Part shown: one piece after another, positions 19,006 to 28,101 of the stretch
Layout of the letters: the number at the start of each line of letters is the position of its first letter
Numbering within the stretch: position 1 is the first letter of the stretch
Source of the DNA: Ochrobactrum teleogrylli
GTDB taxonomy: Bacteria > Pseudomonadota > Alphaproteobacteria > Rhizobiales > Rhizobiaceae
DNA length: 64,000 bases
NCBI RefSeq assembly: GCF_006376685.1
Contig: NZ_VEWL01000001.1
Span: forward strand, 124,001-188,000
Direction of reading: 5' to 3'
Translations under genes and position numbers: made by a program
The notes under the pieces: model-generated
What the model was told of the DNA's origin: nothing
What the model saw: only the letters and a program-made list of their open reading frames with translations
Databases searched by the model: none

Positions 19006-19789
19006 CAAACAGAGCGAAGCCCGTGCAGAACTGGCGCTGTTGCGCGATGCCGCCCGCGAGGCCGGACGCATCGCCATGCGTTATTTCGGGCGCTCGCCGG
19101 AAGTCTGGTTGAAGGACGGTCACTCGCCAGTGAGCGAGGCCGACCTTGCGGTGGACCGCTATCTGAAAGACGTGCTTTTGACGGCGCGCCCCGATTATGG
19201 CTGGATTTCCGAAGAAACCACCGATGACCGCGCCAAGGCAAAGCGGCGGCGCGCTTTCGTCGTCGATCCCATCGACGGCACCCGTGCCTATATTGCCGGT
19301 CAGGACCAGTGGTGCGTGAGCATCGCGATTGTGGAGGACGGCAGGCCGATTGCCGGGGTTTTGGAATGTCCGGTTCGCAAAGAACTGATCGAGGCCGGGC
19401 AGGGACTTGGTGCGGTGCAAAACGATGCGCCGATCCATGTCAAACTACCGCCTGAAGGCGGGACGCTCACCATCGCTTCGGCGCGTAGCGCAACGACCAT
19501 ATTTCCAGAAACATGGCGCGACAGGGTCAAGCTGCATGCCTATGTGCCGTCGCTTGCCTATCGTATTGCGATGGTGGCACGGGGCGATATTGCGGGCACC
19601 TTCATTCGGCCAAATTCGCATGATTGGGATCTGGCTGCAGCCGATCTCATCTTGAGTGAGTCGGGCGGGGCTATTCTGACAAACGATGCTCTTCCGCTCA
19701 TTTATGGCGGTCCGACGCGGAGCCACGGCGCTCTTGTCGCGGCCAGCGGGAATTTGCTGCGTGAAATGTTGAGTGTTGTCGCGGAGTGA
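18992..19789 (+). CDS. Inositol monophosphatase superfamily, CysQ-like 3'(2'),5'-bisphosphate nucleotidase
   Basis: A 265-residue Mg-dependent phosphatase. Metal-binding motifs are present: DGHSPVSEADLAVD near residues 42-54, ISEET near 71 and DPIDGTRAY near 91-99, with the C-terminal SHDWDLAAADLIL. CysQ-type enzymes recycle PAP/PAPS from sulfur assimilation; inositol-phosphate or sugar-phosphate specificity is also possible. Translation appears to start at TTG 18992, inside the last 14 bases of pmbA, because no in-frame ATG precedes the first domain. The overlap implies coupling to pmbA. Confidence 0.85.
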   Translation: MPETDKQSEARAELALLRDAAREAGRIAMRYFGRSPEVWLKDGHSPVSEADLAVDRYLKDVLLTARPDYGWISEETTDDRAKAKRRRAFVVDPIDGTRAYIAGQDQWCVSIAIVEDGRPIAGVLECPVRKELIEAGQGLGAVQNDAPIHVKLPPEGGTLTIASARSATTIFPETWRDRVKLHAYVPSLAYRIAMVARGDIAGTFIRPNSHDWDLAAADLILSESGGAILTNDALPLIYGGPTRSHGALVAASGNLLREMLSVVAE

Positions 19790-19838
19790 CCGTTGGGTTA
19801 ATCATGCCGCGAACCAAAATTGTTCAGGGATTATTGTC

Positions 19839-20090
19839 ATGAGTGTCGAAGGCGACAAAAAGCAGCTTCTTCATCTGGTATTCGGCGGCGAGCTGTCCAA
19901 GCTTGGAACCGTACAATTCCGCGATCTCGAAAACCTCGATATCGTCGGCATCTATCCCAACTACGAATCCGCAAAAGCCGCCTGGAAGGCCAAGGCTCAA
20001 GCGACTGTCGACAACGCTCATATGCGTTATTTCATCGTGCACCTGCATCGGTTGCTCGATCCCGAAGGTGTGACCCTGCAGGCGGACTGA
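19839..20090 (+). CDS. DUF4170 family small protein
   Basis: An 83-residue cytoplasmic protein matching the short alphaproteobacterial DUF4170 family: HLVFGGELSKLGTVQFRDLENLDIVGIYPNY followed by a helical AKAAWKAKAQATVD segment and RYFIVHLHRLLDPE. The function is unknown. AGGGA lies about 10 bases before the ATG at 19839. It stands between the CysQ-like gene and the lipid A gene block on the same strand, within 30-50 bases of each, so it is probably part of that operon. Confidence 0.8.
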   Translation: MSVEGDKKQLLHLVFGGELSKLGTVQFRDLENLDIVGIYPNYESAKAAWKAKAQATVDNAHMRYFIVHLHRLLDPEGVTLQAD

Positions 20091-20116
20091 GCAGTTTGCC
20101 CGGTCCAGACCAACAT

Positions 20117-20908
20117 ATGACGGAAGTCGAAGAGCGGTCCGTTCAGCCCGCGGCCCAGCCCGACAGGCGCAAGAAAAAAGACGGCCTTGCCAAGCGTCTT
20201 TGGAAGCGCGTGCGCGGGCCGCTGGCGCAGTCGGCTGTCGTCAAGTCGATATTGGTCTGGCTCATCACGAGCTATTTCAAGCTTGTCTATTATACCAACA
20301 CGCGGCTGAAGGGCTCGGCTGATCCGCAAGCGCTGGTCGGCAAGGACGATCCTTTCATCGTGACCTTCTGGCATGGCCAGCATCTGATGGGGCCGTTCAT
20401 CTGCCCCAAGGGGATCGAACTGGTCGCCATGTTTTCGCGCAGCGCCGATGCGGAGCTGAACGCCCGCGTCGCTGAAAAGCTCGGTCTCATGACCGTGCGC
20501 GGGTCCGGCGGGCGCAGCTCGCGGGCACAGCCAGAAAAAGGCGGTGCGCGTGCGCTTCTCACCTTGAAGAATGCGCTGAAAAAAGGACAGTCGGCATCGA
20601 TCATCGCCGACATTCCCCACGGCACGCCGCGTGAGGCCGGCGAGGGGATCATTTTGTTGGCGAAATTGTCCGGGCGACCGATCATTCCGGTTGCTTATGC
20701 CTTCTCGAGAAATCATGTTTTGGAGAAGTCATGGGACAAGACGACGATTCCACTGCCTTTTGGACGGTCCGTTGTTGTGCGCGCCGACAATGTCTGGGTA
20801 GATGCCGACGCCGATGAAACGCAACTGGAAGAAAAACGCATGGAACTGACGCGCCTGCTGAATGACGCCACGGTGCGCGCCTATGCGGCATTGGAGAAAG
20901 CGAAATGA
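20117..20908 (+). CDS. DUF374 lysophospholipid/lipid A acyltransferase-like protein
   Basis: A 263-residue protein with a basic N-terminus, one hydrophobic anchor (ILVWLITSYFKLVYYT) and a DUF374 acyltransferase core. FWHGQHLMGPF supplies the H(x)n catalytic-type His, VRGSGGRSSRAQPEKGGARAL resembles the phosphate-binding block and IADIPHGTPREAGEGI the family motif. DUF374 proteins belong to the LPLAT acyltransferase superfamily. Its position just upstream of waaA (ATGA overlap) and lpxK suggests it acylates a lipid A or phospholipid intermediate at the inner membrane; the substrate is inferred from the neighbours only. Confidence 0.82.
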   Translation: MTEVEERSVQPAAQPDRRKKKDGLAKRLWKRVRGPLAQSAVVKSILVWLITSYFKLVYYTNTRLKGSADPQALVGKDDPFIVTFWHGQHLMGPFICPKGIELVAMFSRSADAELNARVAEKLGLMTVRGSGGRSSRAQPEKGGARALLTLKNALKKGQSASIIADIPHGTPREAGEGIILLAKLSGRPIIPVAYAFSRNHVLEKSWDKTTIPLPFGRSVVVRADNVWVDADADETQLEEKRMELTRLLNDATVRAYAALEKAK

Positions 20909-22245
20909 GCGAACGCTGGGCGCGCAATATATTGTCAGCCTATCGCATGTTCGGCTCCGCCGCCTATCCCTTCATGGGGCCTTACATTGCCTATCGCGCG
21001 TCGCGCGGCAAGGAAGAGCGGCAGCGCCGTGGTGAGCGTTATGGCAAGTCAGCCGTCGCCCGCCCACAAGGTCCGGTCATCTGGGCCCATGCGGCAAGTG
21101 TCGGCGAAAGTGTTGCCATCACGCCGCTGATCGAAAGCATTGCCTCCACCGGCATTCATGTCGTGATGACCACTGGCACGGTGACATCTGCAAAGCTTGT
21201 GGCCGATCAGCTGGGCTCCAAGGTCATTCATCAATATGCGCCGCTCGACCTGCAACCGGCGGTCAACAAATTCCTCAATCACTGGAAGCCGGACCTCGCC
21301 ATCGGCTGCGAATCCGAAATCTGGCCCGCGACGGTGCTGTCGCTGGGCGGTCGTCATATTCCGCAAGTGCTGGTCAATGCCCGCATGTCGGATCGTTCCT
21401 TTGCCAGATGGCAAAAGCGGCCCGCGCTGGCCGAAGCCTTGTTCGAAAATTTCGCTCATGTCGTGGCCCAGTCGGAACTCGACGGCGACCGTTTCCGCAC
21501 GCTTGGCGCCCGCCCGGTCAGCGTGTCGGGCAATCTGAAAGTCGATACCACGCCGCCGCCTGCTGATCCGCAAGCGCTCTCCATGTTGCAGCGGCAGATC
21601 GCCGGACGGCGCAGCTGGGCTGCGATCTCTACCCATGATGGAGAAGAGGCAATCGCCGCAGAAGTGCATCAGATGCTGAAGGTGCGCTATCCGCATCTCG
21701 TGACGATCATCGTGCCGCGTCATCCGGATCGCACGCCTGCCATCGAAGCGATGCTGGCGGAAAAGGGGCTGAAAGTCACCAGACGCAGCAGTGGCTTGGC
21801 CGTTGAAGCGGATACCGATATTCTGCTCGGCGATACAATTGGCGAAATGGGGCTTTATCTGCAATTGACCGAGATTGCCTTCATCGGCAATTCGCTGACC
21901 AAAGAAGGCGGGCACAATCCGCTGGAACCGGCGATGATGGGTACAGCTGTGCTGACTGGCAAGAATGTGCAGAACTTCCGCGAGTCCTTCCAGCGCCTGA
22001 TCAAGAATGGCGGCGCGCGCATCGTGAAGGACAGGAACATGCTCGCCGGGGCGATCAATTTCCTGTTCAACAATCCGCAGCATCTGCGCGGCATGATCAA
22101 TGCGGGCGTCAACACCGTGAAGGATATGCGCGGCGCGCTTGATCGCACGCTTGTCGCGCTGGAGCCGTTCATCCAGCCGCTTGTGCTGCAGGCGCAGTTC
22201 CCCGGCAATCGCAACGAGGTTGCCTACGTCCACGGCGGCATCTGA
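20905..22245 (+). CDS. waaA: 3-deoxy-D-manno-octulosonic acid (Kdo) transferase
   Basis: A 446-residue GT30 glycosyltransferase that attaches Kdo from CMP-Kdo to the lipid A precursor at the cytoplasmic face of the inner membrane. After an N-terminal membrane-contact segment it shows the conserved WAHAASVGESVAITPLIE motif with the catalytic Glu (about residues 54-70), then IGCESEIWPATV, and later FIGNSLTKEGGHNPLEPA (about 331-348). Length is typical. The ATG overlaps the stop of the DUF374 gene, and lpxK starts one base after its own stop, forming a tight lipid A operon. Confidence 0.96.
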   Translation: MSERWARNILSAYRMFGSAAYPFMGPYIAYRASRGKEERQRRGERYGKSAVARPQGPVIWAHAASVGESVAITPLIESIASTGIHVVMTTGTVTSAKLVADQLGSKVIHQYAPLDLQPAVNKFLNHWKPDLAIGCESEIWPATVLSLGGRHIPQVLVNARMSDRSFARWQKRPALAEALFENFAHVVAQSELDGDRFRTLGARPVSVSGNLKVDTTPPPADPQALSMLQRQIAGRRSWAAISTHDGEEAIAAEVHQMLKVRYPHLVTIIVPRHPDRTPAIEAMLAEKGLKVTRRSSGLAVEADTDILLGDTIGEMGLYLQLTEIAFIGNSLTKEGGHNPLEPAMMGTAVLTGKNVQNFRESFQRLIKNGGARIVKDRNMLAGAINFLFNNPQHLRGMINAGVNTVKDMRGALDRTLVALEPFIQPLVLQAQFPGNRNEVAYVHGGI

Positions 22246-22246
22246 T

Positions 22247-23269
22247 ATGGCGAGCGAAGCGCCGCCATTCTGGTGGGAAAAGCTCGACTGGCGCGCAAGA
22301 TCACTGGCCCCTGCCGCCTGGATTTACGGGTCTATCGCCGGGCGACGCCTGATCCGCTCCGAACCACCCAAAATCGCTTTGCCCGTTCTCTGTATCGGCA
22401 ATTTCACCGTCGGTGGGGCAGGCAAGACGCCCACGGCGATTGCCTTTGCCAAGGGCGCGAAGGCGCGCGGGCTGAAGCCCGGCATCGTCTCGCGCGGCTA
22501 TGGCGGGAGCTATAAAGGGTTGCATGTCGTTGACCCCGGCCATGACAGCGCCCGCTATGTCGGTGATGAACCGCTTTTGCTGGCGCGCCATGCGCCGGTG
22601 GCGCTTTCGCCCGACCGGGTGAAGGCCGCGCAGCATCTGCAATCGCTTGGCTGCGATTTCATCATCATGGATGACGGGTTCCAGAGCGCGCGGCTCCATG
22701 CCGATTTCGCGCTTTTGGTGGTGGATGCGGGGCGGGGCATCGGCAATGGCCGCGTCATCCCGGCGGGTCCATTGCGCGCGCCGCTGACCGACCAGATGCG
22801 CAAGACCGACGCGCTGTTGCGGATCGGCAAAGGCGATGCGGCGGATTTCGTGATCCGTCAGGCGGCCCGCGCCGGACGGCCGATCTATGAGGCCGCGCTT
22901 TTGCCTTCATCGTCGGCTACTGTTGCGGGGCAGCGTTGGCTGGCCTTTGCCGGTATCGGCAATCCCGACAAGTTTTATGCAAGTCTTGCACAGGCTGGCG
23001 GCGTCATCGCGGAAACGCGCTCGTTTCCCGATCATCACAGCTTTGAACCCGATGAAATCCGCGACCTGATCGATACGGCCCGCAGGCAGGGGCTGGGGCT
23101 GATCACCACGGCAAAGGACCATGTGCGTCTCGCCACAATGGTCGGTGTGCCGGCTGAATTTTTGTCGAAACTGGCGGTTCTCGATATCGATCTGAAATTC
23201 GAGCGCACGGATGCGCTCCATCATATCCTTGATACGGTGATCGAGCGCTTTAAAAGCCGGTCTTTATAA
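22247..23269 (+). CDS. lpxK: Tetraacyldisaccharide 4'-kinase
   Basis: A 340-residue membrane-associated P-loop kinase that phosphorylates the 4' position of the lipid A disaccharide. The Walker A is GNFTVGGAGKTPTA (about residues 50-63), followed by GIVSRGYGGSYKG, the VGDEPLLLARH block and IMDDGFQSARLHAD, all diagnostic for LpxK. The ATG lies 1 base after the waaA stop. It ends 5 bases before the oppositely oriented DUF2093 gene. Confidence 0.96.
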   Translation: MASEAPPFWWEKLDWRARSLAPAAWIYGSIAGRRLIRSEPPKIALPVLCIGNFTVGGAGKTPTAIAFAKGAKARGLKPGIVSRGYGGSYKGLHVVDPGHDSARYVGDEPLLLARHAPVALSPDRVKAAQHLQSLGCDFIIMDDGFQSARLHADFALLVVDAGRGIGNGRVIPAGPLRAPLTDQMRKTDALLRIGKGDAADFVIRQAARAGRPIYEAALLPSSSATVAGQRWLAFAGIGNPDKFYASLAQAGGVIAETRSFPDHHSFEPDEIRDLIDTARRQGLGLITTAKDHVRLATMVGVPAEFLSKLAVLDIDLKFERTDALHHILDTVIERFKSRSL

Positions 23270-23274
23270 GGAAA

Positions 23275-23514
23275 CTAAGCCTTCTTGCGGCTGCGCATTT
23301 CGGGATTGAACTCAAGCTCACGCTCGAAGGAAATGAGGCCGGTCGCATAGGCTTCCTGCCGCGCAACGCTCCAATATTTCAATTCGTCCAGCGGAATCTG
23401 CGCGCCGGTAACGGCACAGAGCACATAGGAACCGTGCTTGACGATTTCATAGTCGCCGTCGAGATAACGCAGGACAGCTTCGGAGGATGAGCGGGGCGAT
23501 TCAAATCTGTTCAT
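23275..23514 (-). CDS. DUF2093 domain protein
   Basis: A 79-residue protein matching the small DUF2093 family: an EAVLRYLDGDYEIVKHGSYVLCAVTGAQIPLDELKYWSV core and a basic C-terminus (EMRSRKKA). The function is unknown. In alphaproteobacteria this family is repeatedly found next to lpxK, as here. It starts at an ATG at 23514 and is separated by about 80 bases from the end of mutL on the same strand. Confidence 0.85.
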   Translation of the reverse strand: MNRFESPRSSSEAVLRYLDGDYEIVKHGSYVLCAVTGAQIPLDELKYWSVARQEAYATGLISFERELEFNPEMRSRKKA

Positions 23515-23596
23515 GTGTGTAAAACCTTTGCACTGAACTCTAGCAAGTGCGAACCTTGGCGTCCAGCGGCGCTGAAGGTGCTTATACCAAATCCTG

Positions 23597-25456
23597 TCAA
23601 CGTCTGCCGAAAAGCCGCTCGATATCGCTCAGCTTCAGCTCGATATAGGTCGGGCGTCCGTGATTGCATGTGCCGGAACCGGGCGTTGCCTCCATTTCGC
23701 GCAACAATGCGTTCATTTCCTCGGGCTTCAGACGGCGTCCTGAACGTACCGATCCATGGCAGGCCATGGTGGCCGCAACATGGTTGAGCATGGCCTGCAA
23801 TCCGTCGGCGGTTTCATGCTCGGCAATCTCGTCGGCCAGATCGCGGATCAACTGTTGCACGTTCATTTCGCCAAGCATGCCGGGTGTCTCGCGCACAGCG
23901 ATAGCGCCGGGACCAAACTGCTCCACGCCCAGCCCGAACCGGGCCAGCGTTTCCGCATGACTTGCCAGCCGCTCGGCGTCTTCCTCCGCCAGATCGACCA
24001 CTTCCGGGATCAGCAGCATCTGCCCCGGTATCGGGCGCGAGTGCAGTGCGTTTTTGAGCGCTTCATAGACCAGCCGTTCATGGGCCGCATGCTGGTCCAC
24101 AATGACGAGGCTGTCTTCGGTTTGCGAGACGATATAATTGGCGTGAATCTGCGCGCGGGCAGCACCCAGCGGTTTTTGCTGCAATTCGACCGGGGCTTCG
24201 CTCATGGTCGCGCGCGCATCGGCTGTCGGAATATTCACGACATCGATTGTCGCCTGCTCGCTTTCGTGGAAGGCAGGCGCGTTGCCGAAATCAAGCGGTC
24301 TATGCGCCGGATGTGCAGTCTGCGGCGACCACTCGCTGCGCGGGCTTGGGCGCTCAGGCCGCCAGCTTGTCGAGGCATAATTGTTCGAAGACCGCTTTGG
24401 TTGAAACCCTTCGGCGCGGAAAGCCTGCAACATGGCTTCTGCGCCGCCGGTTGCCGGACGGATGCCGGATTGGGACAGCGCCTGCTTGATCGCGCCCACG
24501 ATCAGGCCGCGCACAAGGCCGGGATCGCGAAAACGGACATCGGCCTTGGCCGGGTGCACATTCACATCGACGAGCGCCGGATCGAGCGTCAAAAACAGCA
24601 CGGCGACCGGATGGCGGTCACGCGCAATGACATCGGCATAAGCGCCGCGCAGCGCGCCGAAAATCTGCTTGTCGCGCACCGGACGGCCATTCACATAAGC
24701 AAACTGGTGCTGTGCATTGCCGCGATTATGGGATGGTATGCCGACAAAACCGGCAAGCCGCACACCGTCACGCTCGGCATCGATGGAAAGCGCGTTTTCG
24801 CCGAAATCCTGACCGAGAACCTGCCCGATCCGCTCCAGCGTGGCATCGGTGCCCGCGCCAGTCGCGGGCATTTCCAACGGCGTGCGGTCGGTGCCGGACA
24901 GCGAAAAGCGCACATGCGGGAAGGCAATGGCAATGCGCTTCAGCACATCGGTGATGGCGGAGGCTTCGGCACGGTCCGTCTTCATGAATTTGAGACGGGC
25001 GGGCGTGGCGTAAAAGAGATCGCGCACTTCGGCTATCGTGCCGCGATTGAGCGCCGTGGGGCGCGGGCCTTCGAGATGACCGCCGGAAACAGAAACCTCA
25101 AATCCGGCATCCGCATCCTGCGGACGTGATTTCAAGGTCAGTTTGGCGACCGAGCCGATGGAGGGCAGGGCTTCGCCACGAAAACCCAGCGCACGAATAT
25201 CGTGCACGTCATCGGAGAGCTTGGACGTGCAATGGCGCGAAACCGCGAGCGGCAACTCGTCGACGGGAATGCCGGAGCCGTTGTCGGTGACGCGCAGCAG
25301 CGTCTTGCCGCCGCCGCCGGTCACAACCTCGATGCGGGTCGCGCCAGCGTCGATGGCATTCTCGACCAATTCCTTGATCACGCTGGCGGGGCGCTCGATG
25401 ACCTCGCCTGCTGCGATCTGATTGATGATGGTTTCGCTTAAATGTCGAATGGGCAT
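23597..25456 (-). CDS. mutL: DNA mismatch repair protein MutL
   Basis: A 619-residue GHKL ATPase that links mismatch recognition by MutS to strand removal. The N-terminus [19 protein letters not shown], the [12 protein letters not shown] (N-box) motif, TDNGSGI and [13 protein letters not shown] are all present. A variable Pro/Ser-rich linker (about residues 340-430) joins the C-terminal dimerisation domain ([30 protein letters not shown]). The DQHAxxERxxYE motif near residue 450 is of the type linked to endonuclease activity in MutL lacking MutH partners. The ATG at 25456 is the family start; upstream codons are unlike any MutL. Confidence 0.96.
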   Translation of the reverse strand: MPIRHLSETIINQIAAGEVIERPASVIKELVENAIDAGATRIEVVTGGGGKTLLRVTDNGSGIPVDELPLAVSRHCTSKLSDDVHDIRALGFRGEALPSIGSVAKLTLKSRPQDADAGFEVSVSGGHLEGPRPTALNRGTIAEVRDLFYATPARLKFMKTDRAEASAITDVLKRIAIAFPHVRFSLSGTDRTPLEMPATGAGTDATLERIGQVLGQDFGENALSIDAERDGVRLAGFVGIPSHNRGNAQHQFAYVNGRPVRDKQIFGALRGAYADVIARDRHPVAVLFLTLDPALVDVNVHPAKADVRFRDPGLVRGLIVGAIKQALSQSGIRPATGGAEAMLQAFRAEGFQPKRSSNNYASTSWRPERPSPRSEWSPQTAHPAHRPLDFGNAPAFHESEQATIDVVNIPTADARATMSEAPVELQQKPLGAARAQIHANYIVSQTEDSLVIVDQHAAHERLVYEALKNALHSRPIPGQMLLIPEVVDLAEEDAERLASHAETLARFGLGVEQFGPGAIAVRETPGMLGEMNVQQLIRDLADEIAEHETADGLQAMLNHVAATMACHGSVRSGRRLKPEEMNALLREMEATPGSGTCNHGRPTYIELKLSDIERLFGRR

Positions 25457-25531
25457 GAAGCGATTATAGGCAGATTCGCACGCGGCGGTAATAGCGCCGC
25501 GCGCCGCGTCCCGGCCCACTGTGGACTGGCT

Positions 25532-27562
25532 TCAGGCGGCTTGCGCCTCGCCCTTCTTGTCGAGGCCGAGGTGAATGGCGGGCGCGGGCCGCCCAAGCAG
25601 GAAGCCCTGCACCTGATTGCAGCCTTCTTCCTGCAAAATATCCATCTGCGTCTGCGTTTCCACACCTTCGGCCAGCACCGGAATATCGAGGCTCTGGCCC
25701 AGCGCCAGAATCGCCCGCACGAAAGCCTTCGATTGCACGTTCTGGTCCAGATCGGTGACGAAGCTGCGGTCGAGCTTGATCTTGTCGAATGGGAAGGAAC
25801 GCAATGTCGCCAGCGACGAATAGCCGGTGCCGAAATCATCGATGGCGATGCTGACGCCAAGCGCCTTGAGTTCACGCAGGATATGCAGCGCGCGCGCCTT
25901 GTCGCGGATGATCGCGCCTTCGGTCACTTCAAGCTCCAGCAGTTTTGCCGGTAGGCCGGTTTCGTTCAAAATATTTTGAACTGTGTCCACGAGGCCGGTA
26001 TGGCTGAGCTGTAGCGGGGAAATATTGACCGCTATCCTGCGGGAAACGGGCCAGCTTGCCGCTTCTTTGCAGGCTGCACGCAATACCCATTCGCCGAGCT
26101 GCGTAATGACGCCCGATTCTTCGGCTATCGGAATGAACAGGGTTGGCGGCACCAGACCCTGCACGGGGTGACGCCAGCGCAGCAGAACTTCATAGCCCGA
26201 TATGCCGCCATCCTTGATGCTGCGCTGGACCTGAAAATTCAGGAAGAACTGGTTTTCGTCAATCGCCGTCCAGACATCGCGTGCCAGCGCAGCACGCTTG
26301 CGCGCCGCTTCATCCATGCTGCTTTCATAGTAGCAAATCTTGTTCTCAATGTTCTGTTTGGCGCGATACATGGCCATATCCGCATTGGACAGAAGCTTTT
26401 CCACATCCTCGGCGTCGGTTGGATAGATTGCGATGCCGAGGCTTGCGCCGGGGCGCACAACGGCATTGCCAAGGTCCACAAGATCGCTAAGCGCTATGTT
26501 AAGTCGTGAGACGAAGCTGCGCAGATCGTCCTCATCCTGAAATGTCTTCAGGGCTGCAAATTCATCGCCGCCGAAGCGACCGATCAGCTCGCCGCTTTCC
26601 AGATGTTCGGTCATGCGGGCCGAAATCTCGCAAAGCAGCCTGTCACCCGCGGCGTGGCCATAGAGGTCATTGACCTCCTTGAAGCGATCCAGATCGATGC
26701 CGATCAGTGCAATGCGGTGGTCGCCATTATCGGCATTGACCTTTTCGCGGCTGAGGCGTTCGACGAACTGGGTGCGGTTGGGCAATCCGGTCAGCGAGTC
26801 GTGACGGGCAATGTGTTGCAACTGCCGCAGGTTGGAAGACTGGACGTGGCTGTCGATCAGGTAACTGGCAAGGGCAGTGCCAAGCACAATCAGGCCGACT
26901 CCGCCGACAGAAGCGGCAAGGGTGAACTTGTCGGCAAGCTCCGCTTCTTGCAGATAGTTCATCGGCGTCACGGTCAGCGCCGCCATGCCGGTGAAATGCA
27001 GGCTGACGACGGCTGCGGTAAAGGCCAGAACCGCCAGACGGTAGGAGGTCGGGTAGCGACACCGCATCAAAAACTGGCCGGAGAGCGAGCCAAACAACAC
27101 GGCAAACACGATGGATGCATAGAAATAATCCATGTTCCATTCGATCAGCCCGTCCACGCGATAGGCGAGCATGCCGATATAGTGCATGGTGGCAATTGAT
27201 GCGCCCACCATGGCGCCGCCGATGACGGGGGCAAAGCGGGGAAAGCCGCCGGTCATGACCACGAAGCCGATTCCCGTGCCGACAACGGCAATCGCCAGCG
27301 ACAGGATGGTAAGGTCTGGCAGAAGCACCACGGGCGCGCTCGGCTCATAGGCCAGCATGGCGACGAAATGCGTGCACCAGGCGGTTGAGCCAGATGCGAT
27401 CGCCACCAGAAAATGCCAGCCATAGCGCACGAAGCCATGACATCTGGCGGCCTTGCGGACGAGATTGAGCGTGATCGCGGAACCCACGAGGCAGATCAGC
27501 GCTGCCAACGTTGTCAGCCACGCGTCATGCTGCGTGGCAATGCAATTGAGAACGGTCATCAT
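25532..27562 (-). CDS. MHYT-GGDEF-EAL cyclic-di-GMP signalling protein
   Basis: A 676-residue inner-membrane protein. The N-terminal 230 residues have seven membrane segments with repeated MHYT-type motifs (THFVAMLAY, MHYIGMLAY, LHFTGMAAL), a proposed sensor of oxygen, NO or CO via metal. A GGDEF diguanylate cyclase domain follows with intact GRFGGDEF but ESGE in place of the RxxD inhibitory site. The EAL phosphodiesterase domain has EVLLRW instead of EALLRW but keeps the Glu, NISP, ELEVTE, DDFGTGYSS, KLD and EGVET residues. Both activities are therefore possible. Start is ATG 27562 or 27559. Confidence 0.92.
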   Translation of the reverse strand: MMTVLNCIATQHDAWLTTLAALICLVGSAITLNLVRKAARCHGFVRYGWHFLVAIASGSTAWCTHFVAMLAYEPSAPVVLLPDLTILSLAIAVVGTGIGFVVMTGGFPRFAPVIGGAMVGASIATMHYIGMLAYRVDGLIEWNMDYFYASIVFAVLFGSLSGQFLMRCRYPTSYRLAVLAFTAAVVSLHFTGMAALTVTPMNYLQEAELADKFTLAASVGGVGLIVLGTALASYLIDSHVQSSNLRQLQHIARHDSLTGLPNRTQFVERLSREKVNADNGDHRIALIGIDLDRFKEVNDLYGHAAGDRLLCEISARMTEHLESGELIGRFGGDEFAALKTFQDEDDLRSFVSRLNIALSDLVDLGNAVVRPGASLGIAIYPTDAEDVEKLLSNADMAMYRAKQNIENKICYYESSMDEAARKRAALARDVWTAIDENQFFLNFQVQRSIKDGGISGYEVLLRWRHPVQGLVPPTLFIPIAEESGVITQLGEWVLRAACKEAASWPVSRRIAVNISPLQLSHTGLVDTVQNILNETGLPAKLLELEVTEGAIIRDKARALHILRELKALGVSIAIDDFGTGYSSLATLRSFPFDKIKLDRSFVTDLDQNVQSKAFVRAILALGQSLDIPVLAEGVETQTQMDILQEEGCNQVQGFLLGRPAPAIHLGLDKKGEAQAA

Positions 27563-28101
27563 GGAATGAAATAGCCCCGATAGCCTTTAGAAGCGAGGTC
27601 AGGGCACTGGACTGCCCAAAGTGATTGGCTTGGTCTCAATGGCGGTCAGTGGTGATCCGACAGATAAACCTGGCTGTGCAAGGTCGGTCTTTACAAATGC
27701 AGAAACTGGACCGGGATCGCGCAGCCGACAGGCGCAGGCCTTGTCACCGCACGGCGGCATGTCATGATCGCGTTACCCATCCTGGCCCCCCAGCCAAATC
27801 CGGCTCAATTTCGATGGGCCTTGGTTGCATAGTATTTCCTGATTAGCGGTTAACGCGAATATCAAGATTGTGATTGGGAGATCATTTTCACAAGAATGTT
27901 ATAAGAAAGCATCTGCTGTTACAGCGTTTTCGAAAATGAACCGGCATTGCCTGGTGGATGAAGTGTCATACTGCCCGATAATTAAGAGTATATGGTCTAC
28001 ATCTTTAAATGATCGCATCTTCAGATGTTGAATAGGGCCTCTTGGTTCTGTGGTTAAATTCCGTTATTGCAGGCGTTGTTAATATGGTGGGGATACCGGG
28101 C
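27563..28101. other. Intergenic region between divergent genes
   Basis: About 540 bases with no convincing gene. It lies between the MHYT-GGDEF-EAL gene and the tandem hydrolase gene, which are transcribed away from each other, so promoters for both should be here. The right half (from about 27830) is AT-rich. I see no strong inverted repeat or RNA structure. Confidence 0.4.
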
